From: an uncultured Eubacteriales bacterium
GTDB lineage: Bacteria; Bacillota; Clostridia; Oscillospirales; CAG-272
Reading direction: 5' to 3'
DNA length: 13,460 bases
NCBI GenBank assembly: GCA_900550625.1
Contig: URSW01000026.1
Location: 1-13,460, forward strand
Each line of letters starts with the position of its first letter. Within the stretch, counting starts at the first letter, position 1. A model generated the notes under the pieces. The model worked only from the letters and a program-made list of their open reading frames with translations. It was not told the DNA's origin and did no database searches. The position numbers and the translations under genes are program-made. Shown here piece after piece: positions 6,996 to 13,460 of the stretch.

Positions 6996-7580
6996 TTAGA
7001 TTCTGTGGTCGATGACCCTGTCGATAAGACCGTATTCGGCAGCCTGAGCAGCGGTCATGAAGTTGTCGCGTTCCGTATCCTCGCAGATCGTCTCGTAAGG
7101 CTTGCCGGAGTTCGCCGCGAGAATTCGGTTGAGCGTTTCCTTCGTGCGGAGGATGTGATCGGCGTGAATTTTGATATCGGTCGCCTGACCCTGCATTCCG
7201 CCGAGCGGCTGATGTATCATGATCTCGGCGTTGGGGAGCGCAAGACGTTTGCCCTTTGCACCGGACGAAAGCAGAAACGCGCCCATTGAAGCTGCCATTC
7301 CGATGCAGATTGTCGATACATCGCACTTTATGAAGTTCATCGTGTCGTAGATCGCCATTCCCGCGGTAACGCTTCCTCCGGGGCTGTTGATGTAGAAGCT
7401 GATATCACGATCAGGATCCTGCGCTTCAAGGAAGAGAAGCTGCGCGACTACGAGAGACGCGGTGACATCGTTTACTTCCTCCGAAAGAAAAATTATGCGG
7501 TCGTTTAAAAGACGCGAAAAAATATCGTAGGAGCGTTCTCCGCGGTTAGTCTGTTCTACTACTACCGGTACAAGTGACAT
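6996..7580 (-). CDS. clpP: ATP-dependent Clp protease proteolytic subunit ClpP (194 aa)
   Basis: This is the serine peptidase that forms the double-heptamer chamber docking ClpX. The catalytic triad is visible: S98 in GMAASMGA, H123 in IMIHQPLGG and D172 in ERDNFM. Length and ending (GLIDRVIDHRI) are typical. The ATG at 7578-7580 (MSLVPVVVEQ) is chosen because the family starts this way and AAAGG lies 10 bases upstream. An in-frame start 22 codons earlier would add a non-homologous stretch running into the hairpin region, so I reject it. The gene lies 205 bases after tig with an unusual leader (inverted repeats plus an opposing promoter-like sequence), and 56 bases before clpX. Confidence 0.98.
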   Translation of the reverse strand: MSLVPVVVEQTNRGERSYDIFSRLLNDRIIFLSEEVNDVTASLVVAQLLFLEAQDPDRDISFYINSPGGSVTAGMAIYDTMNFIKCDVSTICIGMAASMGAFLLSSGAKGKRLALPNAEIMIHQPLGGMQGQATDIKIHADHILRTKETLNRILAANSGKPYETICEDTERDNFMTAAQAAEYGLIDRVIDHRI

Positions 7581-7596
7581 GATTTTGTTTCCTTTC

Positions 7597-7624
7597 TTGA
7601 AAAAAATGTCGAAAAGGGTATAAT
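7597..7624 (+). promoter_or_regulatory. Promoter-like sequence antisense to the clpP leader
   Basis: TTGAAA (7597-7602), a 16-base spacer and TATAAT (7619-7624) make a near-consensus vegetative promoter on the plus strand, opposite to clpP. Transcription would start near 7631, three bases before a long hairpin. No plus-strand gene lies downstream, so the product would be an RNA antisense to the clpP leader and the tig 3' end. Only the promoter match is seen; expression is inference. Confidence 0.55.
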
Positions 7625-7633
7625 TGCACAAAT

Positions 7634-7674
7634 GGGGCTGTCGCAAAACGGACGTGCTGTTTTGCGAAAACCCC
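7634..7674. repeat. 16-bp imperfect inverted repeat (hairpin) in the tig-clpP gap
   Basis: GGGGCTGTCGCAAAAC (7634-7649) and GTTTTGCGAAAACCCC (7659-7674) are complementary at 14 of 16 positions around the 9-base loop GGACGTGCT. A third related piece, GCGACAG, occurs at 7694-7700. The GGGCTGTCGCAAAA arm resembles the ends of some transposons and MITEs from memory, but no target duplication is evident. There is no adjoining T-tract in either direction, so it is not a clear terminator. A smaller hairpin, CGGGAGGA/TCCT(G)CCCG, lies at 7749-7772 beside the tig stop. Confidence 0.7.
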
Positions 7675-7785
7675 GATTTGACTTTTGCTTTACGCGACAG
7701 GCAAAGTATAAAAGCCGTATGTAACAGCGTAACTCAGCGCCGTTTCATCGGGAGGACAGAATATCCTGCCCGTTATGCAGACTTT

Positions 7786-9279
7786 TTACTCAGCCTTGTC
7801 GTCGGCTTTTTTTGTTGATTTCTTTGCGGGAGCCTTCTTTGCGGGGGCAGCATCATCTGCAGATTCGGTCTTCTTTGCAGTCGTTTTCTTCGCAGGAGCT
7901 TTCTTTGCCGCGCCGTCCTCGGCAGCTTCATCGCCTTCAGCCTTTTTTGCACTCTTCTTTGCGGGAGCTTTCTTTGCGGGCTTCTTTGCCTCGGCAGCCT
8001 TGTCGGTGATCACCGCATTTTCCTTTACTAGATCGATAGCCTTCTGAACCTTGAGATCCTTTGCGAGATCCTCGGATGCGATCTGGCTCTTTACATTCTC
8101 TACATCGACCTTGTAGCTTTCCGCAATGCGATTGTACTCAGCGTCGATCTCCTCATCGGAAACCTCGATGTTCTCAAGCTTTGCGATCTCTTCGAGAGCA
8201 AGACGGAGCTTGACCTGACGCTCTGCCTGCGGCTTCATCTGCTCGCGGATAGAGTCAAGGGTCATTCCGGTGTACTTGAGATAGGTTGCAAGATCGAGTC
8301 CCTGCATACGGAGTCTCGTGTCATAGTCGCGGACGAGGTTCTCGGTTTCCGCATCGAACATTACGGGGGGAATGTCCGCATCGAGCTTCTCGATGAGAGC
8401 TGCGGTGAGCTGCTCGTCAACTGCGCTGTCCGCCTGAGCGGTCTTTGCCTTTTCAAGTTTCGCCTTTATATCGGCGGTATATTCAGTAACGGTGTCGAAT
8501 TCGGAAACGTCGCGCACGAATTCATCGTCAAGCTCGGGCTTCTCGTTGAACTTGATGGAGTTGAGCTTGCACTTGAAGGTGCTGTCCTTACCTGCGAGAG
8601 ACTTCTCGTGATAATCTGCCGGGAAGGGAACATTTACGTCGAACTCGTCGCCGATCGCGTGACCGACGACCTGCTCCTCAAATCCGGGGATGAATGAACC
8701 GGAGCCGAGCACAAGGTCGTATCCGGTGCCCTTGCCGCCGTCGAACTGCTTGCCGTCGACATAACCGTCAAAATCAATGTTTGCGGTGTCGCCGTTCTGT
8801 GCGGGACGGTCGTTGATGTCGATCATGCGGGAGTTTCTCGCACGGACTCTGTCGATCTCCGCATTGACTTCCTCGTCGGTGACAGGTTCAACGGTGCGCT
8901 CTGCGGCGATGCCCTTGTAGCCTTCGATCTTGACCTCGGGCTTGATGTATACCTTTGCCTTGAGGGTGATGTTGCCGTCCTCGATGGGCTCCATATCGAA
9001 CTCGGGGCGTCCGACGATATCGAGACCGGACTCTTTTGCGGCAGCCTCATAAGCTTCGGGAAGTACTTCGTTTACGGCATCCTCATAGAAAACGCCCTTT
9101 CCGTACATCTTTTCGATTATGGAACGGGGAGCTTTTCCGCGGCGGAAACCGGGAATAGTTATATTTTTTGCCTGACGGCGGTAAACTTTCTCAACTGCCG
9201 CGTCAAAGACACTGCGTTCCACCTCAAAGGTCAGCTCGTACTGATTTTTTTCGATCAGTTCTTTGTTTTTCAGACTCAT
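7786..9279 (-). CDS. tig: Trigger factor with a histone-like Lys/Ala/Pro tail (497 aa)
   Basis: This is the ribosome-associated chaperone that receives nascent chains at the exit tunnel. The ribosome-binding signature GFRRGKAP is at residues 44-51. The FKBP-type peptidyl-prolyl isomerase domain is at about 155-245 (GDTANIDFDGYVDG, FIPGFEEQVVGH), followed by the helical C-terminal chaperone arms to about 428. The usual family length is about 430, so residues 430-497 are an extra tail. The tail contains three repeats of about 14 residues: AKKAPAKKSAKKAE (435-448), AKKAPAKKTTAKKTE (458-472) and AKKAPAKKSTKKAD (480-493), separated by acidic spacers. The ATG follows GGAGG by 12 bases and a consensus promoter lies upstream. 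It is the first gene of tig-clpP-clpX. Confidence 0.97.
   Translation of the reverse strand: MSLKNKELIEKNQYELTFEVERSVFDAAVEKVYRRQAKNITIPGFRRGKAPRSIIEKMYGKGVFYEDAVNEVLPEAYEAAAKESGLDIVGRPEFDMEPIEDGNITLKAKVYIKPEVKIEGYKGIAAERTVEPVTDEEVNAEIDRVRARNSRMIDINDRPAQNGDTANIDFDGYVDGKQFDGGKGTGYDLVLGSGSFIPGFEEQVVGHAIGDEFDVNVPFPADYHEKSLAGKDSTFKCKLNSIKFNEKPELDDEFVRDVSEFDTVTEYTADIKAKLEKAKTAQADSAVDEQLTAALIEKLDADIPPVMFDAETENLVRDYDTRLRMQGLDLATYLKYTGMTLDSIREQMKPQAERQVKLRLALEEIAKLENIEVSDEEIDAEYNRIAESYKVDVENVKSQIASEDLAKDLKVQKAIDLVKENAVITDKAAEAKKPAKKAPAKKSAKKAEGDEAAEDGAAKKAPAKKTTAKKTESADDAAPAKKAPAKKSTKKADDKAE
7789..7992 (-). repeat. Tandem-repeat DNA encoding the basic tail of trigger factor
   Basis: About 204 bases encode residues 430-497 of trigger factor, with three degenerate repeats built on GCNAAGAARGCNCCNGCN-type codons. 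On the plus strand this reads as repeated TTCTTTGCGGGAGC. Codon identity differs between repeats, so they are not recent exact copies. Confidence 0.8.
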
Positions 9280-9331
9280 TTGTGTTACTTTCCTCCGAAA
9301 TACTTTTAATGTTCAAAAATGTATCCATATA

Positions 9332-9360
9332 ATTATATTCGATTTTTTTCCCCGTGTCAA
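9332..9360 (-). promoter_or_regulatory. Consensus vegetative promoter of tig-clpP-clpX
   Basis: On the minus strand TTGACA (9355-9360), a 17-base spacer and TATAAT (9332-9337) form a perfect match to the SigA/sigma-70 consensus. Transcription would start near 9325, leaving a leader of about 45 bases before the ATG at 9279. No CIRCE element or CtsR-type site was recognised, so the expected expression is strong and constitutive. Confidence 0.88.
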
Positions 9361-9400
9361 TGAATAAAGTGCAAAATCTTGATAAAAAATAGAATTATTA

Positions 9401-9425
9401 ATTGAACTGTGCAAAAAAGTTCAAT
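9401..9425 (-). terminator. Weak candidate terminator after the metallophosphoesterase gene
   Basis: ATTGAAC (9401-9407) and GTTCAAT (9419-9425) form a 7-bp stem overlapping the stop codon. On the minus strand an AT-rich run with six T follows about 13 bases later. The stem is AT-rich and the distance is long, so this is a weak call. Confidence 0.25.
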
Positions 9426-10149
9426 AATCGATCGGCATTGTTATCATCGGCACAAAGTTAAGGTAGTCCGCCGCGATCATCGTGAAGGATATTCCCTCGA
9501 ATTCGATCGTGCGCGGAATCGTGTAATTGCCGTGAATGTGCCCGAAATAACAGTGCTTTACGCCGAATGCGTGAAGGACATCGACGATTTCACGGCAGAC
9601 GAACGAATTGAAAACGGGCGGAAAATGGAAGTAGCAGAGGATCGGGAATCTCCCGTTCTCGCTCAGACGTGCGGCTTCGGTCAGACTGATCTCGAGACGC
9701 GCCGCCTCCCTCAGGACGATCTTTTTGTAATCGACCTCGTCCGACGTGTTCTGCAGCCGCTCCTCGACATACCAGCCGCGGCTTCCGCAGATCACATAAT
9801 CCTCGACGAGAAAAGCGTTGTTGTAAAGAAAATCGATCGATCCGATCCCGTTTTCCGAGAGGTAGGAGCGCATTTTCGTGACGGTGGTCCACCAGAAATC
9901 GTGATTTCCTTTCCCGAGAATCTTTTTGCCCGGGAGATCGTCTATGAAGCGGAAATCGGACAGGGCATCGCCGAGAGACATAGCCCATGAGATATCTCCG
10001 GGGACGACGACGGTGTCGTCCTCTCCGACGAGAGCGCACCATCTTTTTTTGATTTTTTCCGTATATCCCTGCCACCTGTATCCGAAAATATCCATCGGCT
10101 TTGCGACGGAAGTGGAAAGGTGCAGGTCGGCTATGGAGTATATAGACAA
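9421..10149 (-). CDS. Calcineurin-like metallophosphoesterase (242 aa)
   Basis: All metal-binding motifs of the two-metal phosphoesterase fold are present in order: DLH (D8, H10), GD (D52), GNHD (N82, H83), FHFPP (H175) and GHIHG (H204, H206). It lacks a signal peptide, so it is a soluble cytoplasmic enzyme. The substrate cannot be read from the sequence. The start is a TTG at 10147-10149: an in-frame TGA lies two codons upstream, no ATG is available before the first motif, and family members begin similarly close to DLH. The only ribosome-binding-like sequence, AGGCGG, is 12 bases upstream and lies inside a hairpin. It is transcribed towards tig, but tig has its own strong promoter. Confidence 0.93.
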   Translation of the reverse strand: MSIYSIADLHLSTSVAKPMDIFGYRWQGYTEKIKKRWCALVGEDDTVVVPGDISWAMSLGDALSDFRFIDDLPGKKILGKGNHDFWWTTVTKMRSYLSENGIGSIDFLYNNAFLVEDYVICGSRGWYVEERLQNTSDEVDYKKIVLREAARLEISLTEAARLSENGRFPILCYFHFPPVFNSFVCREIVDVLHAFGVKHCYFGHIHGNYTIPRTIEFEGISFTMIAADYLNFVPMITMPIDY

Positions 10150-10158
10150 AATTCACAC

Positions 10159-10180
10159 TATCCGCCTGCGCGGGCGGATA
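10159..10180 (-). promoter_or_regulatory. Hairpin covering the ribosome binding site of the metallophosphoesterase
   Basis: TATCCGCC (10159-10166) and GGCGGATA (10173-10180) are perfect 8-bp complements around a 6-base loop. In the minus-strand mRNA the 3' arm contains AGGCGG, the best Shine-Dalgarno match for the TTG start, so the folded leader would hide it. Whether this is regulatory is inference. Confidence 0.5.
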
Positions 10181-10259
10181 AATCCTTTCTTTGAAAGTGT
10201 ATAAAGCTCCGCCGTGCGGGAAAATTAAAAACGTATCAAACGGAGAGCGGGGGGACGGG

Positions 10260-10472
10260 ATGAATCTGTTCAGAAACGAAATATCGGCAGAGCACGAAAA
10301 AGAAATGAAACGCGCTCCTCAACACATCGAAGGGATAAAGTGCGATGTGAAAAGCTGCGCGTTTCACGACGGAGACAGTTACTGCTGTGCAAACGGCGTG
10401 ACGATAGGACCGAGCTACGCGAAACTTACAACCGAGACCGTGTGCGCTACCTACCGACGCCGCCGGCTTTAG
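10260..10472 (+). CDS. DUF1540 domain small Cys-rich protein (70 aa)
   Basis: The core IKCDVKSCAFHDGDSYCCANGVTIGP...ETVCATY matches the DUF1540 pattern, with Cys at 28, 33, 42, 43 and 62. The family is common in Clostridia and Bacilli, has no established function, and its conserved Cys suggest metal binding. This protein has one copy of the domain after a charged start of about 25 residues and ends in RRRRL. The ATG at 10260 follows a GGGGGGACGG stretch serving as ribosome binding site. A TTG further upstream in frame would add 23 residues without family similarity. It is a lone gene divergent from the metallophosphoesterase. A TATAAA at 10200-10205 may be its -10, without a clear -35. Confidence 0.88.
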   Translation: MNLFRNEISAEHEKEMKRAPQHIEGIKCDVKSCAFHDGDSYCCANGVTIGPSYAKLTTETVCATYRRRRL

Positions 10473-10488
10473 GAAAGGGCGCACAACG

Positions 10489-10579
10489 TCCGGCGAGCCG
10501 CCGGAGATATCGGCGAGCGTCGTCGCCGTATCGCTTTCGGCACAGCATCAGACCGTATTATGCACGTCACTGTGCCGAA
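10489..10579. repeat. Three tandem perfect stem-loops between convergent genes
   Basis: The 112-base gap holds TCCGGCG-AGC-CGCCGGA (10489-10505), CGGCGA-6-TCGCCG (10511-10528) and TTCGGCACAG-24-CTGTGCCGAA (10536-10579), all with perfect arms. None is followed by a T-tract on either strand, so they are not standard terminators. They could still mark or protect the 3' ends of the DUF1540 and thrC transcripts. Confidence 0.6.
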
Positions 10580-10584
10580 GCTGC

Positions 10585-12069
10585 TTAATTTCCGAAAATT
10601 ACGCTTATCATGTCGTCGCTGTCAACGACACCGTCAAAGCGTACCGGCATGGAAAGAGTCCTCGTGAGCTGCGCGGGGGCTTTTTCTCCGCTTGCTTCCT
10701 CAAGCGTCGAAATGATATCCTCGGGCTTGTCGGAATCGCATTCGATTCCGAGGCAGGAGAGAACGTCGGCGGGGAATTTGTACGGATTGGCAGTGGACGC
10801 GAGAATGACCTTGCGGCTGTCTCCGCTTTCCTCGATATACTTCTTGGCACAGCCGAGACCTACCGCGGTGTGCGGATCGGTGAGATATCCGGTGTCCTCA
10901 AAGGTCGATCTGATAACCTCGGAAGTTTCGGTTTCGGAGCAGAAATATCCCTGGAAGACTTCGTGTATCTGCTCAAGCACGGCGTAGGGAACCTTGTATT
11001 TGCCCGTTTCGGAGAGCTCATTCATGCAGGAGGACGCAAGAGACGGACCGCCGATTACATAGAGAAGCCGTTCGAGATTGCTTGAAACGAGAATGTCCAT
11101 CGAAGGGGACATGGTCTTGTAGAATTCGCGTGTGCGGTCGTATTCGCCGCTTTCGATGAAATCGGTGAGCACGCAGTTCGAATTCGACGCGCATATAAGC
11201 TTGCCGAGCGGAAGTCCCATTTCGCGCGCAAGATATGCCGCAAAAATGTTGCCGAAGTTTCCGGTCGGAACGCATACGTTTACGACATCGCCCTCAAAGA
11301 TCTCGTTCTCTTTGACAAGATCGCAGTAGGCGGAAATGTAGTAGACGATCTGCGGCGCAAGACGTCCCCAGTTTATCGAGTTTGCACTTGAGAAGAAGAA
11401 GCCTTCTTCCTCTGCACGGCGGGCATAGTCGGGATTTGCGAATATCTTCTTGACCCCGGTCTGCGCATCGTCGAAATTGCCGCGCACAGCGCTTACAAAA
11501 ACATTGTCGCCCTTTTGGGTGATCATCTGACGCTTCTGCATGGGGCTTACACCGTCGCACGGATAGAATACGGTGATCTTCACGCCCGGAACGTCGCAGA
11601 AGCCCTCGAGCGCCGCCTTTCCGGTGTCGCCCGAGGTGGCGACGAGAATATGCGCAAGCTTTCTTTCCTGCGTCATGGAGAGTGCGCGGGAGAGAAGGCG
11701 CGGCATGATCTGAAGCGCCATGTCCTTGAATGCACAGGTGGGACCGTGCCAAAGCTCAAGAGAGTAGATCCCCGCACCGAGGGATACGACGGGCGCGGGA
11801 GAAGAGGGAAATCTTTCTTCCGAATATGCCTCGGCGCAGTCCGCGCGGAGTCCGTCCCGATCGTAATCGGTGAGGAACATTGAAAGTATGTACGCCGCAC
11901 GCTCGCTGTAGGGCATGGCGCAGAGCTTTTCTATATCTCCTGGCGCAAGATGCGGAATCTCGGTCGGCATGAAAAGTCCGCCGTCGGGAGCAATTCCGGT
12001 TTTGATTGCCTGCGCCGAAGAAATACTTCGGGGAACCTCTGATGTGTCTCTTGTGCTGATGTAATCCAT
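10585..12069 (-). CDS. thrC: Threonine synthase (494 aa)
   Basis: This PLP enzyme converts O-phosphohomoserine to threonine and phosphate in the cytoplasm, the last step of threonine synthesis. The N-terminal STRD...AIKTGIAPDGGLFMP block is typical of the longer threonine synthases. The PLP lysine is K115 in HGPTCAFKDMALQ. The phosphate-binding SGDTGKAALEG is at 146-156, and the PTGNFGN motif follows further on. Length about 494 fits the longer E. coli/yeast-like class rather than the roughly 350-residue class. The ATG follows AGG by about 11 bases. It lies 26 bases after the dipeptidase gene with no terminator, so it is probably the last gene of a yraN-dipeptidase-thrC unit. No other threonine gene is visible here. 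Confidence 0.97.
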   Translation of the reverse strand: MDYISTRDTSEVPRSISSAQAIKTGIAPDGGLFMPTEIPHLAPGDIEKLCAMPYSERAAYILSMFLTDYDRDGLRADCAEAYSEERFPSSPAPVVSLGAGIYSLELWHGPTCAFKDMALQIMPRLLSRALSMTQERKLAHILVATSGDTGKAALEGFCDVPGVKITVFYPCDGVSPMQKRQMITQKGDNVFVSAVRGNFDDAQTGVKKIFANPDYARRAEEEGFFFSSANSINWGRLAPQIVYYISAYCDLVKENEIFEGDVVNVCVPTGNFGNIFAAYLAREMGLPLGKLICASNSNCVLTDFIESGEYDRTREFYKTMSPSMDILVSSNLERLLYVIGGPSLASSCMNELSETGKYKVPYAVLEQIHEVFQGYFCSETETSEVIRSTFEDTGYLTDPHTAVGLGCAKKYIEESGDSRKVILASTANPYKFPADVLSCLGIECDSDKPEDIISTLEEASGEKAPAQLTRTLSMPVRFDGVVDSDDMISVIFGN

Positions 12070-12095
12070 TTTTCTTTAATCCTTTTATAATTTGT

Positions 12096-13004
12096 TTACC
12101 GTAATTCGTCCCGAGCAAAATCGAAAGCATTCTTCCAAAATACCCGATCTGCATCGTCCTCCGAAAGCCCGGCGTGAGCGAGCGCGTCGTAAAGCCTCGG
12201 GAGATGTGAAATGTCGCCGAGCCCTTCGGGGGGCGAGTCTATTCCGTCAAAGTCGCACCCGAGAGCCACGGACGATATGCCTCCGACGGAGATGTAGTGA
12301 AGTATATGACGGACGGCATCGCCGATCCCGACCGGACCGCACCCGAGGTGCTCCGGCGCGAGGGAAATGCCCACTATCCCGCCAAGCGATATTATATCCG
12401 AAAATTCCCTGTCCGTCAAGTTCCTTTCGTGATTATGTACGGAGAAGGAATTGCTGTGCGTTGCCGTGATCCGTTTTCCGGCATGCCGCGCCATGTCGGT
12501 CACCTCCGCACAGACTTTGCGCGAGGCGTGCGAAACATCGGGGACTATCCCGAGATCAAAGCATTTTTCGACGACCTCGCGCCCGAACGGAGTGAGAGGA
12601 GTGTCCGTGCCGTGCGCGCCGCCGATTATGTCGGTGTGCGCCCATGTCAGAGTCAGAAACCGCACTCCGCATGAGTAGAGATAATCGAGATTTCCGATAT
12701 CGCCGCACAGCAGCCGCGCCCCCTCGACCGCGAGAATCAGCCCGCGTCCGCCGCCCTCGGCGACCGATTCGAGAGAAGCGCGGTCCGTTATGAAATCCCC
12801 GCCGTAATGGGAGAGCACCTGAGGAAATCTTTGCAGACATTCCTCGTCCGACAGGGAAGAGTCGCTCCATACGGCAGCCACCTGTACATACGGAGAAAAG
12901 GCGGCGGATTTTTCATAGGATATGTGAAGGTCGTTCGCAGCGATGCCGCATCCGCGGTTTCTCATTTCGGTGAGCGTGTCGCAGTGAAGGTCAAACAGCC
13001 TCAT
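12096..13004 (-). CDS. M19 family (renal-type) membrane dipeptidase homologue (302 aa)
   Basis: This zinc peptidase family hydrolyses dipeptides, including some with a D-residue. Family landmarks are in order: HCDT (H7, D9), EGA (E94), DVSH (H159), ATHSN (H183) and the GCDFDG loop (D251, D253). These correspond to the metal-binding and catalytic residues of the family. Length about 300 is normal for the shorter bacterial members. There is no signal peptide, so it is cytoplasmic. The frame stays open upstream to 13352, but that part overlaps the yraN-like gene and is a shadow. The ATG at 13004 has AAAGG 9 bases upstream and places HCDT at the start, as expected. The precise substrate is unknown. 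Confidence 0.94.
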   Translation of the reverse strand: MRLFDLHCDTLTEMRNRGCGIAANDLHISYEKSAAFSPYVQVAAVWSDSSLSDEECLQRFPQVLSHYGGDFITDRASLESVAEGGGRGLILAVEGARLLCGDIGNLDYLYSCGVRFLTLTWAHTDIIGGAHGTDTPLTPFGREVVEKCFDLGIVPDVSHASRKVCAEVTDMARHAGKRITATHSNSFSVHNHERNLTDREFSDIISLGGIVGISLAPEHLGCGPVGIGDAVRHILHYISVGGISSVALGCDFDGIDSPPEGLGDISHLPRLYDALAHAGLSEDDADRVFWKNAFDFARDELR

Positions 13005-13057
13005 TTTTAAAGCCTTTCCCGAAGCACCGGATCGCCGACAGCCGGGGCGCAGAGATT

Positions 13058-13460
13058 CTACCGTCGGTTTGCGTTCTCCGTCTTTTCGGAGCGGACGACC
13101 GCATTTCTTATGTGGTGCAGCTTCAGCACGTGAAATTCCGGAAAGCATTCTGCGTATATCTCGATCACGTCGATCCGCGGCTGAAGTCCGGTTATGTTTT
13201 CTTCGCGCAGATACCGCTGTGCGCCGCTTATCAGGGCATCCGCCTTTTTCGCAGTCACCGCGTTCGCCGGACGTCCGTACCTGTCGGGGGAATCGGGAGC
13301 TTCGTTTCTCGTTTTTATTTCCGCAAATACAATGTATTTTCCGTCGGTGCATATTATGTCAAACTCCGAGTGCCCCACATGTACATTGCGCCCGATGACG
13401 GTGAAACCGTGCTCTTCGAGATAGCCGCAGGCGAAGTCCTCGCCGCGCCGTCCGAGTTCA
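13058..13460 (-). CDS. YraN/UPF0102 family nuclease-fold protein (5' end cut by window)
   Basis: The minus strand is open from the window edge to a TAG at 13058-13060 (133 visible residues). It begins ELGRRGEDFACGYLEEHGFTVIGRN, the characteristic start of the UPF0102/YraN family (LGRxGEdxAxxYL...G..I..RN). The core SEFDII...YIVFAEIKTR carries E32, D34, E47 and K49 of a PD-(D/E)XK-like nuclease fold, and AVTAKKADAL follows as in the family. Only a few residues appear missing at the N-terminus. The biological role of the family is not settled. The gene is 53 bases upstream of the dipeptidase on the same strand and probably heads or continues this unit. Confidence 0.92.
   Translation of the reverse strand, partial: ELGRRGEDFACGYLEEHGFTVIGRNVHVGHSEFDIICTDGKYIVFAEIKTRNEAPDSPDRYGRPANAVTAKKADALISGAQRYLREENITGLQPRIDVIEIYAECFPEFHVLKLHHIRNAVVRSEKTENANRR

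Noticed and set aside
6040..6999. A 319-codon open frame on the plus strand, opposite clpX
   Set aside because: It lies wholly antisense to an intact clpX with all motifs, shows no recognisable domain, and is an artefact of codon bias in the true gene.
7581..7646. A 22-residue longer ClpP
   Set aside because: The extension starts inside the hairpin arm region without a ribosome binding site and is unlike ClpP N-termini, while MSLVPVVVEQ is typical.
7619..7660. Separate clpP promoter on the minus strand
   Set aside because: The best match, GCGACA-16-TATACC, agrees at only 4 of 6 bases in each box and overlaps the hairpin, so it is not supportable.
7749..7787. Terminator for an antisense RNA on the plus strand
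   Set aside because: The hairpin CGGGAGGA/TCCT(G)CCCG has a bulge and its five-T run begins 10 bases later, so it is too weak to call as a terminator.
10191..10259. A 23-residue longer DUF1540 protein from an upstream TTG
   Set aside because: The region before MNLFRNE has no family similarity and the ATG at 10260 has the G-rich ribosome binding site.
11294..11752. A 152-codon frame inside thrC on the same strand
   Set aside because: It is a shifted frame of intact thrC with no domain and no independent signal.
13005..13352. N-terminal extension of the M19 dipeptidase (116 extra codons)
   Set aside because: It overlaps the yraN-like gene in another frame, is basic and low-complexity, and the ATG at 13004 has a good ribosome binding site and the expected family start.

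Overview
The window looks like chromosome of a Gram-positive bacterium of the class Clostridia, probably an uncultured gut-type Oscillospiraceae/Ruminococcaceae relative. This is inferred from the tig-clpP-clpX order, a DUF1540 small Cys-rich protein, a double-HTH protein of a kind I associate with Clostridia, secreted lipoproteins with acidic Ser/Thr linkers, strong AGGAGG-type ribosome binding sites and roughly even base composition. Most of the content is conserved housekeeping. I see no phage, conjugative or toxin-antitoxin module, no CRISPR array, and no rRNA or tRNA gene.

Layout. 1-216 (+) is the 3' end of queuine tRNA-ribosyltransferase (tgt), closed by a clean bidirectional terminator. 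392-3487 (-) is a three-gene unit read from right to left: a lipoprotein of unknown function, a second lipoprotein, and a cytoplasmic-looking double-zinc-ribbon protein. It starts from an extended -10 promoter at 3533-3541. Divergent from it, 3674-5410 (+) encodes a 578-residue protein with two N-terminal HTH domains and a large C-terminal region of unknown function. The gap between the two transcription units carries three short perfect inverted repeats that could be operators. 5411-5658 holds two copies of a structured repeat.

5659-9279 (-) is the protein quality-control block in transcription order tig, clpP, clpX. It is driven by a perfect TTGACA-17-TATAAT promoter. The trigger factor has an unusual histone-like Lys/Ala/Pro tail of about 68 residues. 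The 205-base tig-clpP gap contains a strong promoter-like sequence facing the opposite way, followed at once by a long imperfect hairpin. 9421-10149 (-) is a calcineurin-like metallophosphoesterase with a TTG start and its ribosome binding site inside a hairpin. 10260-10472 (+) is a DUF1540 protein. 10585-13460 (-) is a probable operon: a YraN-like nuclease-fold protein (5' end cut by the window), an M19 dipeptidase and threonine synthase (thrC).

The most unusual items are the two-copy structured repeat next to clpX, one copy of which carries an extra 31-bp hairpin; the antisense promoter and hairpin in the clpP leader; the basic tail on trigger factor; and the lipoprotein/zinc-ribbon unit facing the double-HTH protein across a palindrome-rich gap. 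I did not find a convincing new multi-gene defence or biosynthetic system.
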